In this document: one piece after another, positions 35,215 through 44,084 of the stretch
Numbering within the stretch: the stretch's first letter is position 1
Layout of the letters: each line of letters starts with the position of its first letter
Assembly (NCBI RefSeq): GCF_001458435.1
Contig: NZ_CYSF01000019.1
Span: 41,149-105,148, forward strand
Length of the DNA stretch: 64,000 nt
Source of the DNA: Thalassovita mediterranea
Lineage (GTDB): Bacteria > Pseudomonadota > Alphaproteobacteria > Rhodobacterales > Rhodobacteraceae
Direction: 5' to 3'
The notes under the pieces: generated by a model
Seen by the model: the letters and a program-made list of their open reading frames with translations, nothing else
The model's database searches: none
Told to the model about the DNA's origin: nothing
Made by a program: the position numbers and the translations under genes

Positions 35215-36197
35215 GCAGCTTCTCCAATCTGTTTCATGCCGGGGAGGTAGAATTCCGTGATGCCGCGTTTGCCGTCATGCCGGCCTGCCTGGATGATCAC
35301 ATCGATCGAATTCTCGATGTATTGGATCATGTCGGCATAGGTCATCGGGATCTCGGTCTTCAGTGCTGCGATCGCAAGCCGCTGCACGGCCAATTGCGGG
35401 GTTTCGGCATGCAGCGTGGTCATGGACCCGCCGTGGCCGGTGTTGATGGCTTCCAGAAAGGTCATGGCCTCCTTGCCGCGCACTTCGCCCAGGATGATCC
35501 GGTCGGGACGCATGCGCAGCGTGGCGGTGAGAAGCACATCGGCGGTCTGGAATTCCGCGTCGCGATTGGCGATGAGGGTCACTGCATTTGGCTGGGTCGG
35601 CAGCAGCTCGGCGGCTTCTTCGATGGTCACGATGCGTTCCTCGGATGGCACGTGAGATAGGATCTTGCGCGCGGCCACGGTCTTGCCGGTGGAGGTGCCA
35701 CCCGAGACGATCATGTTGAGTTTGTTCTCGACGCAGAAGGCAAGCGCATCATCGATCAATCCGGCGGCCACCACGGCGCGCAAGGCGCGCTTCTTTTCGA
35801 CGCGCAGGTCTTCGAGCTTGCGTTCCTTGCCGTAGAGAAAATCGAGCGCGATGTCCTCAAGCGGCAGGCTCGAGAAGAACCGCAAGCTAATCGACATGGC
35901 CGAGAGCACGGCGGGCGGGGTGATGACCTGTGCCCGGATCGGGCGGCCCTTGTAGGTGATCGAGACTGAGACGATGGGGCGATCCTTGCTCATCGTCGTG
36001 TTGGCCGAGGAGGCGATCTGGTTGCCGAGATCCCTGACCTGAACGCCGGTCAGCCTCTGGTCCAGCGCGCGCATGAAGTGATCGCCCTGGAATTCGCCCC
36101 AGCAGGTGCCATCAGGGTTGATGCAGATCTCGATGACATCGTCGCGAGCGGCGGCGTCGATCCGGTCGAGCGAGGTTTCGAGATAGCTCAGCGACAT
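35211..36197 (-). CDS. virB11: VirB11 traffic ATPase
   Basis: The 328-residue hexameric ATPase powers pilus assembly and transfer. It has an N-terminal domain to about residue 140, Walker A 'IVSGGTSTGKTVAARKIL' near 165-180, an Asp box 'ERIVTIEEAAELLPTQPNAV', 'LRMRPDRIILGEVRGKEAM' (Walker B) and the His box 'NTGHGGSMTTLHAETPQLAV'. The start at ATG 36197 begins the family-typical 'MSLSYLETSLDRI'; the longer frame upstream runs into virB10. Confidence 0.92.
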   Translation of the reverse strand: MSLSYLETSLDRIDAAARDDVIEICINPDGTCWGEFQGDHFMRALDQRLTGVQVRDLGNQIASSANTTMSKDRPIVSVSITYKGRPIRAQVITPPAVLSAMSISLRFFSSLPLEDIALDFLYGKERKLEDLRVEKKRALRAVVAAGLIDDALAFCVENKLNMIVSGGTSTGKTVAARKILSHVPSEERIVTIEEAAELLPTQPNAVTLIANRDAEFQTADVLLTATLRMRPDRIILGEVRGKEAMTFLEAINTGHGGSMTTLHAETPQLAVQRLAIAALKTEIPMTYADMIQYIENSIDVIIQAGRHDGKRGITEFYLPGMKQIGEAA

Positions 36198-36201
36198 GGG
36201 C

Positions 36202-37587
36202 TCAGAATATCTCCAGATCGCGGTCGACCATGACCGTGACGCGGGCGCCCTGGTCGACATAGATGACGGGGCCGATGGAGAGGTAATCGCCTATGACGCT
36301 GTCCGTGGCATCTGCCAGATCATCGCCAACGTCTTCGAGAGCGTCGGCGGCAGTCTCATCCTGGACTTCGGAGGCGGCAGCACTGGGTGCTGCTGAGATC
36401 AGCGAGATCAGGGCGGCCGACCCGAAACGCTCGGCGAAGCGTGTGTCCACGAAACCGGTGACGCCAGAACGGCCCAGTTCATCACCTCCGAAGGAGCTGA
36501 TCTGGACGGTCTGGCCCGCGGGCAGGATGATCCGGTCCCAGGCGATGGTGACCCGGCGCTGCGCGATATCGACGCCAGCGCGGTAGCGCCCGATGAGACG
36601 GGATCCGCGGGGGATCAAGAGGCGCGCGCCATCGACGCTGTAGACATCCTCGGACACCACGGCACGGGTCTGGCCGGGCAGGGAGCTGTCAAGGGCAGTT
36701 TCCATGACGGCCTGGATCATGGTGCCCTGTAGAATCGTGTTGGAGGGATTGGCGATCACCTCGGCCTGCGTCACGGTAGAGGGCAGCGCCCCGTTCAGCA
36801 CGAAATCCGTCACCTCGCCAAAAGTGCGTTCGGTCAGAGCTGTTTCATTCGCTCCGGAGGCACCGCCAAAAGCGATGGTCGGCGAGGCGATGCGCCGCTC
36901 CTGGAAGGCGCGTTCCCCCGCGGCGCGGCGTTCAAGTTCCGCGAGCCGTCTTGCTTCTTCCTCGCGCCGGAGCCGCTCTTCTTCCCGCGCGCGTAACTCG
37001 TCCTCGGTGGGCCCGATGGGTGCCGGAAGGGGCCGGTTGGCCTCAAGCTGCGCGAGCTCAAGGTCCATGCGGAGTTGCTCCAGTTCGCGGTCGCGCGCCG
37101 TGAGCTCATCGCGAAACTGCTGTTGCGCGGTTTCCGACGCGGCTTGCAGGGCCGCGATCTGCGCGGTCAGCGCGTCAATCGCATCTGCGGCAGCGGTGTC
37201 TTCCTCGACAACTGGTTCAGGGGCGTTGCGCAACTCCTCGATCTGGGCCTGCAGCGCGGTGATCTGCGCCAGAAGCTCCGCGTTGGGCTCGACTGGATCC
37301 GGTCCGACAAACACAACCTCGGGCTCGGGCTCGGGCGGGGGCAAGGTCTCGATGGCGCCAAAGCCGTCCCCCTCGTTTTGGAAGACATCCGGGGTGGCCG
37401 TCGGCAAGGCTTCCTCTTCGTCGGGCTGTGAGAGAAGATAAAGCAGGGCACCACCCGCGCCGATGACGAGGACCACGATCAGCGCGAGAAGGGGCGACCG
37501 GCGCTGCGCCGCCGTGGGGGCGCGGGCACTGCCTTTCTCAAGGGCGGCGAGGCGCTTTTCCAGCTCGGTGTTCTCGGTATCGCTCAT
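36202..37587 (-). CDS. virB10: VirB10 core-complex protein (TrbI family)
   Basis: The 461-residue protein spans the envelope: a short cytoplasmic N-terminus, one membrane segment (about 31-50, 'LLALIVVLVIGAGGALLYLL'), a long Glu/Gln-rich coiled-coil region to about 220 and a C-terminal TrbI beta-barrel domain ('VYSVDGARLLIPRGSRLIGR', 'FVDTRFAERFGSAAL'). The start at 37587 overlaps the virB9 stop (ATGA). Confidence 0.92.
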   Translation of the reverse strand: MSDTENTELEKRLAALEKGSARAPTAAQRRSPLLALIVVLVIGAGGALLYLLSQPDEEEALPTATPDVFQNEGDGFGAIETLPPPEPEPEVVFVGPDPVEPNAELLAQITALQAQIEELRNAPEPVVEEDTAAADAIDALTAQIAALQAASETAQQQFRDELTARDRELEQLRMDLELAQLEANRPLPAPIGPTEDELRAREEERLRREEEARRLAELERRAAGERAFQERRIASPTIAFGGASGANETALTERTFGEVTDFVLNGALPSTVTQAEVIANPSNTILQGTMIQAVMETALDSSLPGQTRAVVSEDVYSVDGARLLIPRGSRLIGRYRAGVDIAQRRVTIAWDRIILPAGQTVQISSFGGDELGRSGVTGFVDTRFAERFGSAALISLISAAPSAAASEVQDETAADALEDVGDDLADATDSVIGDYLSIGPVIYVDQGARVTVMVDRDLEIF

Positions 37588-38381
37588 GAGGCGGCCTCCG
37601 CGGGCGGGATCGCCTCGATGCAGACCACCTCTTCGCCAAGTCGCAGGACCCATTGGCGGTTTACGCCGCTGACGCGGATCACGCCGTCTTCAGGAGTTTG
37701 CGTGTTGACCGTGCGTTCACGGCCGCCCGCGTAGCGGAAGATCGCTGGCACAGGTGCGTTTCTTGGAAAGGCGAAATACGTGAACGTCCCGTCATCCCAG
37801 ATGCGGGTTGGCGTGAACTCGGTCCGCGCGCTGGCACCGTAATTGTAGTTTGGTGCTTGGGCGGCGATGGCCCGGGTCGGGCGCGCATCGTCCTCCGGAT
37901 AGCGGAACTGCACCACGTAGAAGGTTGGGCTGCGGACCTCCTCGACGTTGAAATAGTAGCTGCGCCTGTTCGTGTAGACCGTCACATTGGTATGTACGCC
38001 GCGCGCGACGGGTTTGATTGCAAATGCCTGACCACCGGGGACGCCATCGATCTCAAACCCTTCCGTGTCGCCCGCGATAATCGAGCGGATGCTTTCACCC
38101 TCGCCGAACTCGATGGTGGTCACATGGGTGAGCGACACGCTGAGGCGGTAGACCTGGCCTTCCTGGTAGGTGGCCAGCCGCACACGACTGTCATTTGGAC
38201 CACCGCGCGGGATCGCTTCGGCAAAGGCAAGGCCGGGCAGCAAAACAAATATGGCAGCAACAAAGAACCTATTGATCAACCATGCGTTTCCGGAACAAGG
38301 AGCGTCGCCAATACCCTGCCGCGCTGCGCGCTCTCGGGACATTGGCGACAAGGTTCTTTGATTTGAATTCCAGAAACGCAT
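37584..38381 (-). CDS. virB9: VirB9 core-complex protein (CagX/TrbG family)
   Basis: The 265-residue outer-membrane-associated periplasmic component has 'THVTTIEFGEGESIRSIIAG' near the mature start, the middle 'SYYFNVEEVRSPTFYVVQFR' and the C-terminal beta domain 'PTRIWDDGTFTYFAFPRNAP'. ATG 38381 has GGAG close upstream and overlaps the virB8 stop by a base. It gives an unusually long 35-residue N-region before the hydrophobic signal 'FFVAAIFVLLPGLAFA'. A TTG nearer the signal is the alternative start. Confidence 0.9.
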   Translation of the reverse strand: MRFWNSNQRTLSPMSRERAARQGIGDAPCSGNAWLINRFFVAAIFVLLPGLAFAEAIPRGGPNDSRVRLATYQEGQVYRLSVSLTHVTTIEFGEGESIRSIIAGDTEGFEIDGVPGGQAFAIKPVARGVHTNVTVYTNRRSYYFNVEEVRSPTFYVVQFRYPEDDARPTRAIAAQAPNYNYGASARTEFTPTRIWDDGTFTYFAFPRNAPVPAIFRYAGGRERTVNTQTPEDGVIRVSGVNRQWVLRLGEEVVCIEAIPPAEAAS

Positions 38382-39034
38382 TAGTTCTCCAATCTGTCGG
38401 AGCGAATGGAATATTCGAGTACGGTGAACCCAAACGGGTTGGTCCAGACTTCATCGATGGACCGGCGGGTTTCGGGGCGGAACTCGAAGAGAAGCGTGGC
38501 GGTGAAGAGCCCGGTCTGGGTGCCGTTAATGGACGTCAGGCGCTTGCGCAGGCGGACCGTCGCGCGGTTGGTTCCGATCCGGTTGATGCTGAGGATTTCC
38601 ACGTCGAGCCGAGCATTGGGGCCATAGACCGTCGGCGGGTAATTCTCGTTGGCGCTGTTCCAGATCTGGCGCAGCCCGCTCTCGGCAGCTCCGTCCGAGC
38701 GGCGCAGGACGCTGCGGATGCGCAGATCGTTGTCGAGCTGGTTGTAGACCTCCCGGTCGGTCACATAGCGGAACACCTCCGCCTCGATGATCGCCTGGTT
38801 GGCGGTCACCGAGGAGGCGCCCACCGAGGCTTCGGGGAGTGCAAAGCCGGTGGCGGGATCATAGGGGACAACGACGGGGGGCGGGTCGACATCGAGGATT
38901 GCGACTGCGGCAGCGCTCAGGCATCCGAGAATGCCGAAGATGAGGCCGATGAGCCCAAGGCGTTGCCAGAGCCGTTCGCGGCGCAGGGCACCATAGACCA
39001 GCTCTTCTTCGATGATTTCCTGTTCACTCGCCAC
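38381..39034 (-). CDS. virB8: VirB8 inner-membrane scaffold protein
   Basis: The 217-residue protein has a short cytoplasmic start, one membrane segment (about 27-46, 'LGLIGLIFGILGCLSAAAVA') and a periplasmic NTF2-like domain with 'EAEVFRYVTDREVYNQLDND' and 'NPFGFTVLEYSIRSD'. It nucleates assembly of VirB9/VirB10. It is followed directly by virB9. Confidence 0.9.
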   Translation of the reverse strand: MASEQEIIEEELVYGALRRERLWQRLGLIGLIFGILGCLSAAAVAILDVDPPPVVVPYDPATGFALPEASVGASSVTANQAIIEAEVFRYVTDREVYNQLDNDLRIRSVLRRSDGAAESGLRQIWNSANENYPPTVYGPNARLDVEILSINRIGTNRATVRLRKRLTSINGTQTGLFTATLLFEFRPETRRSIDEVWTNPFGFTVLEYSIRSDRLEN

Positions 39035-39049
39035 GCGTTACACCCCAAG

Positions 39050-39862
39050 TCAGTCTGCGCGCAGATCCGGCAGCGTGAAGTCCATGAAGCGCTGCTCCTC
39101 TGCGATGGTGGCGGCATCGATCACACCGCCGGTGCCATCGCCCACGGTCTGGATGGCTTCGAGTTGCCACATGGCGACCAGCGCAATGGCGAGCTCCGCA
39201 GTCACGCGCGTGTTGAGATCGATGCTTTCCTTTAGTTCGTCCATGTCGTCGATGAGTCCGACAAGGCGGTCGACCCGCTCGAGCGATTGGCCGGCATCCT
39301 CATAGCTGTTCTGGGCCGCCGCCGAGACAAGGGCGCCGGTGGTGGCCTGCGTCGCCACGCGGTTCGCGCCCGGATTGCCGCTGGTGGCCATTTCCGAGAG
39401 GGTGTCATCGTCAAATCCGAGATCGGCCAGTACCCGGTCCATCTGGGTTTCGATCTCGCCCGCGCTGGAGCCCGACAGGCCAGAGAAATCCCCAGTCTTG
39501 ATCGCCTCAATCGTGGCGAGGATGTCCCCGAACTCTTGGTCGAGCAGACCGTTCAACTCGTCTTCCATTTCCGTCCGGATGATTTCGGGAAGCTCGGCAA
39601 GTCGGGTGAGCGCTTCATAGGTTCTTTGCAGCTCCGCGAGTTGATCCGTGAGAAGGCCGAGCTGTTCGCGGAGCTGCGTCAGCTGCTCGTTTTGCAGGAT
39701 CTCGTCTTCGATCATCTGCCGGAGCTGCTGGATGTTTTGCGCGATGTTCTGGGTGTCGACGACGGGCACGCCTTGCGCGAGGGCAGGGGATAGGGCGCCA
39801 AGATGCAGACCGATCCCCAGTGTCGTGGCCAAGGCCGTCCTCAAGAGCAGATGTCCCATCAT
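39050..39862 (-). CDS. virB5: VirB5-like pilus-tip protein
   Basis: The 270-residue exported protein has a signal peptide ending 'LSPALAQ', then the VirB5/TrbJ-like start 'GVPVVDTQNIAQNIQQLRQM', long coiled-coil helices to about 110, a central domain and a C-terminal helix ending 'FMDFTLPDLRAD'. The ends of this protein are shared with the neighbouring lytic transglycosylase chimera. GGGAG precedes the ATG, which overlaps that gene's stop. Confidence 0.82.
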   Translation of the reverse strand: MMGHLLLRTALATTLGIGLHLGALSPALAQGVPVVDTQNIAQNIQQLRQMIEDEILQNEQLTQLREQLGLLTDQLAELQRTYEALTRLAELPEIIRTEMEDELNGLLDQEFGDILATIEAIKTGDFSGLSGSSAGEIETQMDRVLADLGFDDDTLSEMATSGNPGANRVATQATTGALVSAAAQNSYEDAGQSLERVDRLVGLIDDMDELKESIDLNTRVTAELAIALVAMWQLEAIQTVGDGTGGVIDAATIAEEQRFMDFTLPDLRAD

Positions 39863-41013
39863 TCAATCTCCCTGATCGTAAAATCCATGAACGCGCCTTC
39901 GGCCATGCGGGCGCTGGCCTGGGCCAGCTCTGCGGCGGAGAGCACGCGGGTGCGGGCGGCCTGAAGCCGGATGCGTGCAGCGACGAGGCGCACGAGTTCG
40001 GCGCGGGCATAAGTGTTGAGCGCAACGCTCTCCTGCACATCCTCGGTCTCGGAAATCCGTTCGACGATATCCGCAATACGTAGGGCGGCTTGCCTGATCG
40101 CGGCGGGTGAGTTGTTGCCATAGAAGGCCGCGCCGTGCCCAGTGAGCGAGAGGTTTGCATTGGCCAGAAGCGCGGGGTCGATCGTCCCAAGCGCTTCGAT
40201 CCCACCGATGCGGCCCAGGTAGAGATTGTAGCGTTCGGGGATGACCTGGACGTAGTGCTGGGTCTCGCGGAAGGGTGGTACGCCCCCATATTCGAACACG
40301 CGACCGGGTCCGGCGTTGTAGGCCGCGAGGGCGTTGATGACATTGCCATCGAATGTGTTGAGCTGGGCCGCCAGATACCGCGCGCCGCCATGCACCTGCA
40401 GATAGGGGCTGTTGTAGTATTCCGGGTTAATGCCGAGATCGCTGGCGGTCCCGGGCATGATCTGGGTGAGGCCGAAGGCCCCGACGGGCGAGCGCGCGCC
40501 AATCGTGAACCGGCTTTCCTGCCAGATGAGCGCCTGTAGGAGTGCGCGCCATTGAACCGGGGAGAGGCCCGCGCGGCCAACGCCGGCAAAGCCGCTGGTT
40601 TCCTGGGCGACGCGGATGATGAGTTGCTCAATGTTTTCGGCGGCATCCCCGAACATCTGTGCGCCGCCGGGATTGGGGTCGATCTCGGCATTGCCGTAGA
40701 CCGTTTCGACGGAACGGGCTGGATCGCCGCTTCCGTTTTCCAGCCCTGAAATCATCGCGGTCAGGCCCTGACCGCCGAAGCTGGTCTGGGCATCGAGGAT
40801 GCGTTGCAGGGTTTCCAGCTGCTCCCGTTCGATCTCGGCAATGAGTTCGCGCACGGCAAGCTTGTCCGCCTGAACGGCCAAGTCAGCCTCGCGATCGCCA
40901 GTCTCGACGATGTCACGCGCGGTCAGCCCGCTGTCATTGGTCGGCACGCCTTGGGAAAGGGCGATGCCGGGCAGCAGACAAAGCACGAGGATATGGGGCA
41001 GTTTAGACTTCAA
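39859..41013 (-). CDS. VirB5-like protein with an inserted lytic transglycosylase (SLT) domain
   Basis: The 384-residue exported protein has a mature start ('GVPTNDSGLTARDIVETGDR') and long helices that resemble VirB5. Residues about 145-275 are an SLT domain with the catalytic Glu in 'LIWQESRFTIGARSPVGAFG', then 'LTQIMPGTASDLG' and '[17 protein letters not shown]'. The C-terminus returns to a VirB5-like tail ('VALNTYARAEL...', ending 'GAFMDFTIREIE'). It would clear peptidoglycan for the channel while possibly attached to the tip complex. The start is TTG 41013, six bases after GGAGGG; ATG 41031 lacks a ribosome site. Confidence 0.8.
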   Translation of the reverse strand: MKSKLPHILVLCLLPGIALSQGVPTNDSGLTARDIVETGDREADLAVQADKLAVRELIAEIEREQLETLQRILDAQTSFGGQGLTAMISGLENGSGDPARSVETVYGNAEIDPNPGGAQMFGDAAENIEQLIIRVAQETSGFAGVGRAGLSPVQWRALLQALIWQESRFTIGARSPVGAFGLTQIMPGTASDLGINPEYYNSPYLQVHGGARYLAAQLNTFDGNVINALAAYNAGPGRVFEYGGVPPFRETQHYVQVIPERYNLYLGRIGGIEALGTIDPALLANANLSLTGHGAAFYGNNSPAAIRQAALRIADIVERISETEDVQESVALNTYARAELVRLVAARIRLQAARTRVLSAAELAQASARMAEGAFMDFTIREIE

Positions 41014-41170
41014 TGTCGCCCTCCGGCGCATCTAGAGGCGTAAAGGTGCAATCAGGCGCGACAGGTGCCGTGGACGCGAGGAATGTGAAGCAGTTCGCCT
41101 GCGGTTCCTGGTACTGGGCGCAGGAGGCCAAAGCGCCGAGCGCGGTGAGAAGAAACAGAGTACGAATCAT
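41003..41170 (-). CDS. virB7: VirB7-like lipoprotein
   Basis: A short gene (55 residues) with a lipoprotein signal 'MIRTLFLLTALGALASCAQY' (lipobox LASC, Cys17) and two further cysteines (NCFTF, PDCTF). Size, lipobox and position directly after virB4 fit VirB7, which anchors VirB9 at the outer membrane by disulfide and lipid. Its ATG overlaps the virB4 stop (ATGA) and its end overlaps the start of the SLT chimera. Confidence 0.75.
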   Translation of the reverse strand: MIRTLFLLTALGALASCAQYQEPQANCFTFLASTAPVAPDCTFTPLDAPEGDIEV

Positions 41171-43530
41171 GAAAGCCTCCAAAAGTCTGGGCGGTCGCGG
41201 TAATCGGCGCCGACCAGCGCCTCGCCTTTTTCCATGCCGCCGAGGATGGTGAGATTGGGCCCGAGGGCGCTCAGATCGGCATCGACGACGATGGATCCCT
41301 GGTCGTCGCGGATGAGAGCAAGGCGGCTGTCGCTGCCGGTGTTGAGAAGCACATCGAGTTCCTTCTCATAGAGGTTCAGCATCGCGTAGTCGGCGGCATG
41401 GGCGCGGATGTTCGGAAGCAGGATTTGTGTGGGCACCGCCTCGACAATGGTCTTGCCGGTTCGGGTGCGCTCGAGCTGGCTGGCGTATTGCGTCATCATT
41501 ACCGCAACGGTGTTCTGCTTGCGGGCGGTCACGAGCCAGTTCGACAGCCGCTCGGCGAAATACGCGTTATCGAGCGCCTTCCAGGCCTCGTCGATCACGA
41601 TGATGGTGGGGCGCCGATCCTCAATCTCGCGCTCAACCCGGCGGAAGAGATAGGAGAGGACGGCCATGCGTTCCTTCTCGGCCTCGCTGTCGAGAATGCC
41701 GGTCAGATCGAAGCCCACCACATCGCCCTTCAGCGAGAAGGTGTCTTCCAGCGTCTGTCCGAAAATCCAGCCGTAGCGGCCTTCTTCGGTCCACTCGAGC
41801 AGGCGCTGGTGCAGATCGCCGCCATCATCGGTGGACACAAAAAGAGATGCGAAGTCGCGCCAGTTCCGCAAGGCAGGGTTCGTGGCCTGCGCATTCTGGC
41901 GCACGACCTCCTGAATGCGATTTGTTTGCGCGGGCGTCAGCGGCTTGTCGGTACGATAGAGCAGGGTGGCGAGACAGTCCGAGAGCCAGGCGGTGCCGCG
42001 CGCATCGGTCTCGGTCCAGAGCGGGTTAAGGCCCGTGGGTTGGCCGGCTTTGAGCGATGCGTAACGCCCGCCATTGGCGCGGACCGCCATCTCCATACCG
42101 AGGCGGTAATCGAAGACGAAGATCCGCGACCCTGCTCGACGGGCTTGCGTCATGAGGAAGGCCGAGAGGACCGATTTGCCTGACCCGGGTCGTCCCATGA
42201 TCAGCGTATGCCCGCTGGTGGGTTCTTTGTCGGGCGAGCCTTGCTCGTGATAGGAAAACCGATAGGCGCTCTGCTCGGGCGTGGGCAGATAGGTGATGAC
42301 GCGGCCCCAAGGGGTTTTTGTGGCGGGTTTGCCGAGTTGGGTCCGGTGGAAGGCCGCGAAATCCGCGAAGTTGCGATTGGTGATGGCACTGGCGCGCACG
42401 CGCTTGGGCTGGTTGCCAGGATGCTGGCTGAGGTAATGCGCTTTAGCCGCGACGCGCTCGCCGATCATCTTCACGCCTTCGGCGGCGGCGGCGTTGACAA
42501 TTTCGGCGCTGAGCGTCTGCAGCTCATCGATCGTATCGCAGAAGATCGTCACGACCATGTGGTGCTCGCCAAAGCTCTGGCGCTTGGCCTCGAGATCATC
42601 TGCGGCGATGTCGAGTGCTTCCATCAGCGAGAGCGCCGCATCTTGGCTGGCCTGCATCTGACGCTTTTGCCGCTTGATGCGGCCCGCCATGAGGTTCGAA
42701 TTGATCGGCGTGAAGGAATGGGTGACGATCATGTCGACCGGCAGGTTCAGCATGTCGAACATGGTGCAGGAGGTGCCTTCCGAGTATTCCCCGATGGTGA
42801 AACTCTTGCCGTAGCGGTGTCCCACGACGCCTTCGGAGAGCTCGAAGTGATCGCCTTGAAACGTCACTCGCGTGTTGGCGACGTTGCAGGACAGGAAGCC
42901 ATAGGTGTTCGCCGGATAGAGCGGCAGTTCCTGGCCAGTGTTGAGGGCCCCCAGAAAGCCGATCAACTCGCCGGACTTGGCCGAAAGCACACGTGGGTTC
43001 AGCTCCGTCAGGCCAGACAGGAACACGTTCACGGCCTCGGCTAATCGGCGAAGGCGCTTTTCGGTCGCTTCCTTGAGGCGATCCGGCGCGCTGCGGTTCA
43101 GGAATGGCAGGACGCTTTTTGGAGGCGGGCGGTGTATGACGGTGAGCGTCAACGTCTTGTCGCGCAACCCGCTGGTCTCGAGTTTCTCGCGCCAGAGACG
43201 GTCGACTTCTCCCGCGAAACTGTCCTCGCGCAGCGGCTCGAGGTCCAGCGTGATCGCCTTCGAGACCTTATGGACGTAATAGCTGAACTCCGGCCCCAAT
43301 TGCGCAATGATCCGAGCAAAGAGCGCGGTCACCTTGTCGAGATAGGCGTCATCGGTCGTGTAGCTATTGACCCCGTCGAGCCGGATGCACTGGAAAAGCT
43401 CGTTGACCCGCGTCCGCACGGTCTGGTCATCAACTAAGCTCACATAGGGCAGCATGTGCGCGAGGCGGGTCTCGCGTGAATACCACTCCGGTGTCATCGT
43501 GCGGGGATCGAGCGCAGCATCACGGGGCAT
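41167..43530 (-). CDS. virB4: VirB4 ATPase
   Basis: The 787-residue ATPase is essential for pilus biogenesis and DNA transfer. The N-terminal CagE/TrbE/VirB domain runs to about 400. Walker A is 'TLIMGRPGSGKSVLSAFLMT' near 443-462, Walker B 'RPTIIVIDEAWKAL' near 643-656, followed by 'TVAVMMTQYASQLER'. The start overlaps virB3 by 11 nt and the stop overlaps virB7. Confidence 0.93.
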   Translation of the reverse strand: MPRDAALDPRTMTPEWYSRETRLAHMLPYVSLVDDQTVRTRVNELFQCIRLDGVNSYTTDDAYLDKVTALFARIIAQLGPEFSYYVHKVSKAITLDLEPLREDSFAGEVDRLWREKLETSGLRDKTLTLTVIHRPPPKSVLPFLNRSAPDRLKEATEKRLRRLAEAVNVFLSGLTELNPRVLSAKSGELIGFLGALNTGQELPLYPANTYGFLSCNVANTRVTFQGDHFELSEGVVGHRYGKSFTIGEYSEGTSCTMFDMLNLPVDMIVTHSFTPINSNLMAGRIKRQKRQMQASQDAALSLMEALDIAADDLEAKRQSFGEHHMVVTIFCDTIDELQTLSAEIVNAAAAEGVKMIGERVAAKAHYLSQHPGNQPKRVRASAITNRNFADFAAFHRTQLGKPATKTPWGRVITYLPTPEQSAYRFSYHEQGSPDKEPTSGHTLIMGRPGSGKSVLSAFLMTQARRAGSRIFVFDYRLGMEMAVRANGGRYASLKAGQPTGLNPLWTETDARGTAWLSDCLATLLYRTDKPLTPAQTNRIQEVVRQNAQATNPALRNWRDFASLFVSTDDGGDLHQRLLEWTEEGRYGWIFGQTLEDTFSLKGDVVGFDLTGILDSEAEKERMAVLSYLFRRVEREIEDRRPTIIVIDEAWKALDNAYFAERLSNWLVTARKQNTVAVMMTQYASQLERTRTGKTIVEAVPTQILLPNIRAHAADYAMLNLYEKELDVLLNTGSDSRLALIRDDQGSIVVDADLSALGPNLTILGGMEKGEALVGADYRDRPDFWRLS

Positions 43531-43798
43531 AGCTGTCCCCGCCGTGAATGCTGCGGTTCCGCGTGGGCGGGGTTTCCTGCAGCGCCGTCATCATCACGTC
43601 GATGAAGCGCGGATCCCAGTCTGCGGCCTTCCAAAGCACCGGGTAGAGCAGGGCCGCGACAGCCAGCACCGCGATATGCTGGACCCAGACGAAGAGAAGC
43701 ACGGAGCCGAAGAGCCAGACCATCGCATACATGATGGGCAGGCCCAGGAGCTTGGGCGGGCGCACGAGGCCGAGAAAGAGAGGCGAGCGCTCAGCCAC
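43520..43798 (-). CDS. virB3: VirB3 inner-membrane protein
   Basis: The 92-residue protein has 'RSPLFLGLVRPPKLLGLPIM', typical of VirB3, and two close membrane segments. The GTG start at 43798 overlaps the virB2 stop by 8 nt. A longer frame would begin inside virB2 with a proline run and is less likely. The product works with VirB4 at the base of the pilus. Confidence 0.82.
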   Translation of the reverse strand: MAERSPLFLGLVRPPKLLGLPIMYAMVWLFGSVLLFVWVQHIAVLAVAALLYPVLWKAADWDPRFIDVMMTALQETPPTRNRSIHGGDSYAP

Positions 43799-44084
43799 CG
43801 GCAAAGACCGCCGCAACGATGGTGGGGGCGGCGGCGACACCAGCGATGCCCACGAGAACCCAGAGCGCCTGGCGCAGGTCGATGATGTTGAAGAACCAGC
43901 TCAAGAAAACGCCGAGGACCGCGAGCGTCGCGATCACAACACCGAGCGGACCTGTCAGCGCATCGACGATACCCTGCAACAGGCTCTGGATCGGGGAGAG
44001 ATCGATGCTTTGAGCAAGGGCCGGTTCGGCAATGAGCAGGAATAGCGCCAGCGAGGCGACAAAGAGGTTTGAAATCTGTTTCAT
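43791..44084 (-). CDS. virB2: VirB2 pilin
   Basis: The 97-residue major pilin precursor has a signal peptide cleaved after 'EPALAQ' (near residue 25), then two hydrophobic helices ('[20 protein letters not shown]' and '[20 protein letters not shown]'). It lies between the lytic transglycosylase and virB3. Confidence 0.88.
   Translation of the reverse strand: MKQISNLFVASLALFLLIAEPALAQSIDLSPIQSLLQGIVDALTGPLGVVIATLAVLGVFLSWFFNIIDLRQALWVLVGIAGVAAAPTIVAAVFAGG

Noticed and set aside
36704..37441. Plus-strand open frame (245 codons) opposite virB10
   Set aside because: Ser/Arg/Ala-rich shadow of the virB10 coiled coil; no function supported.
41398..43044. Plus-strand open frames of 261 and 278 codons opposite virB4
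   Set aside because: Shadow frames over a fully recognisable VirB4; no start signals or domains.
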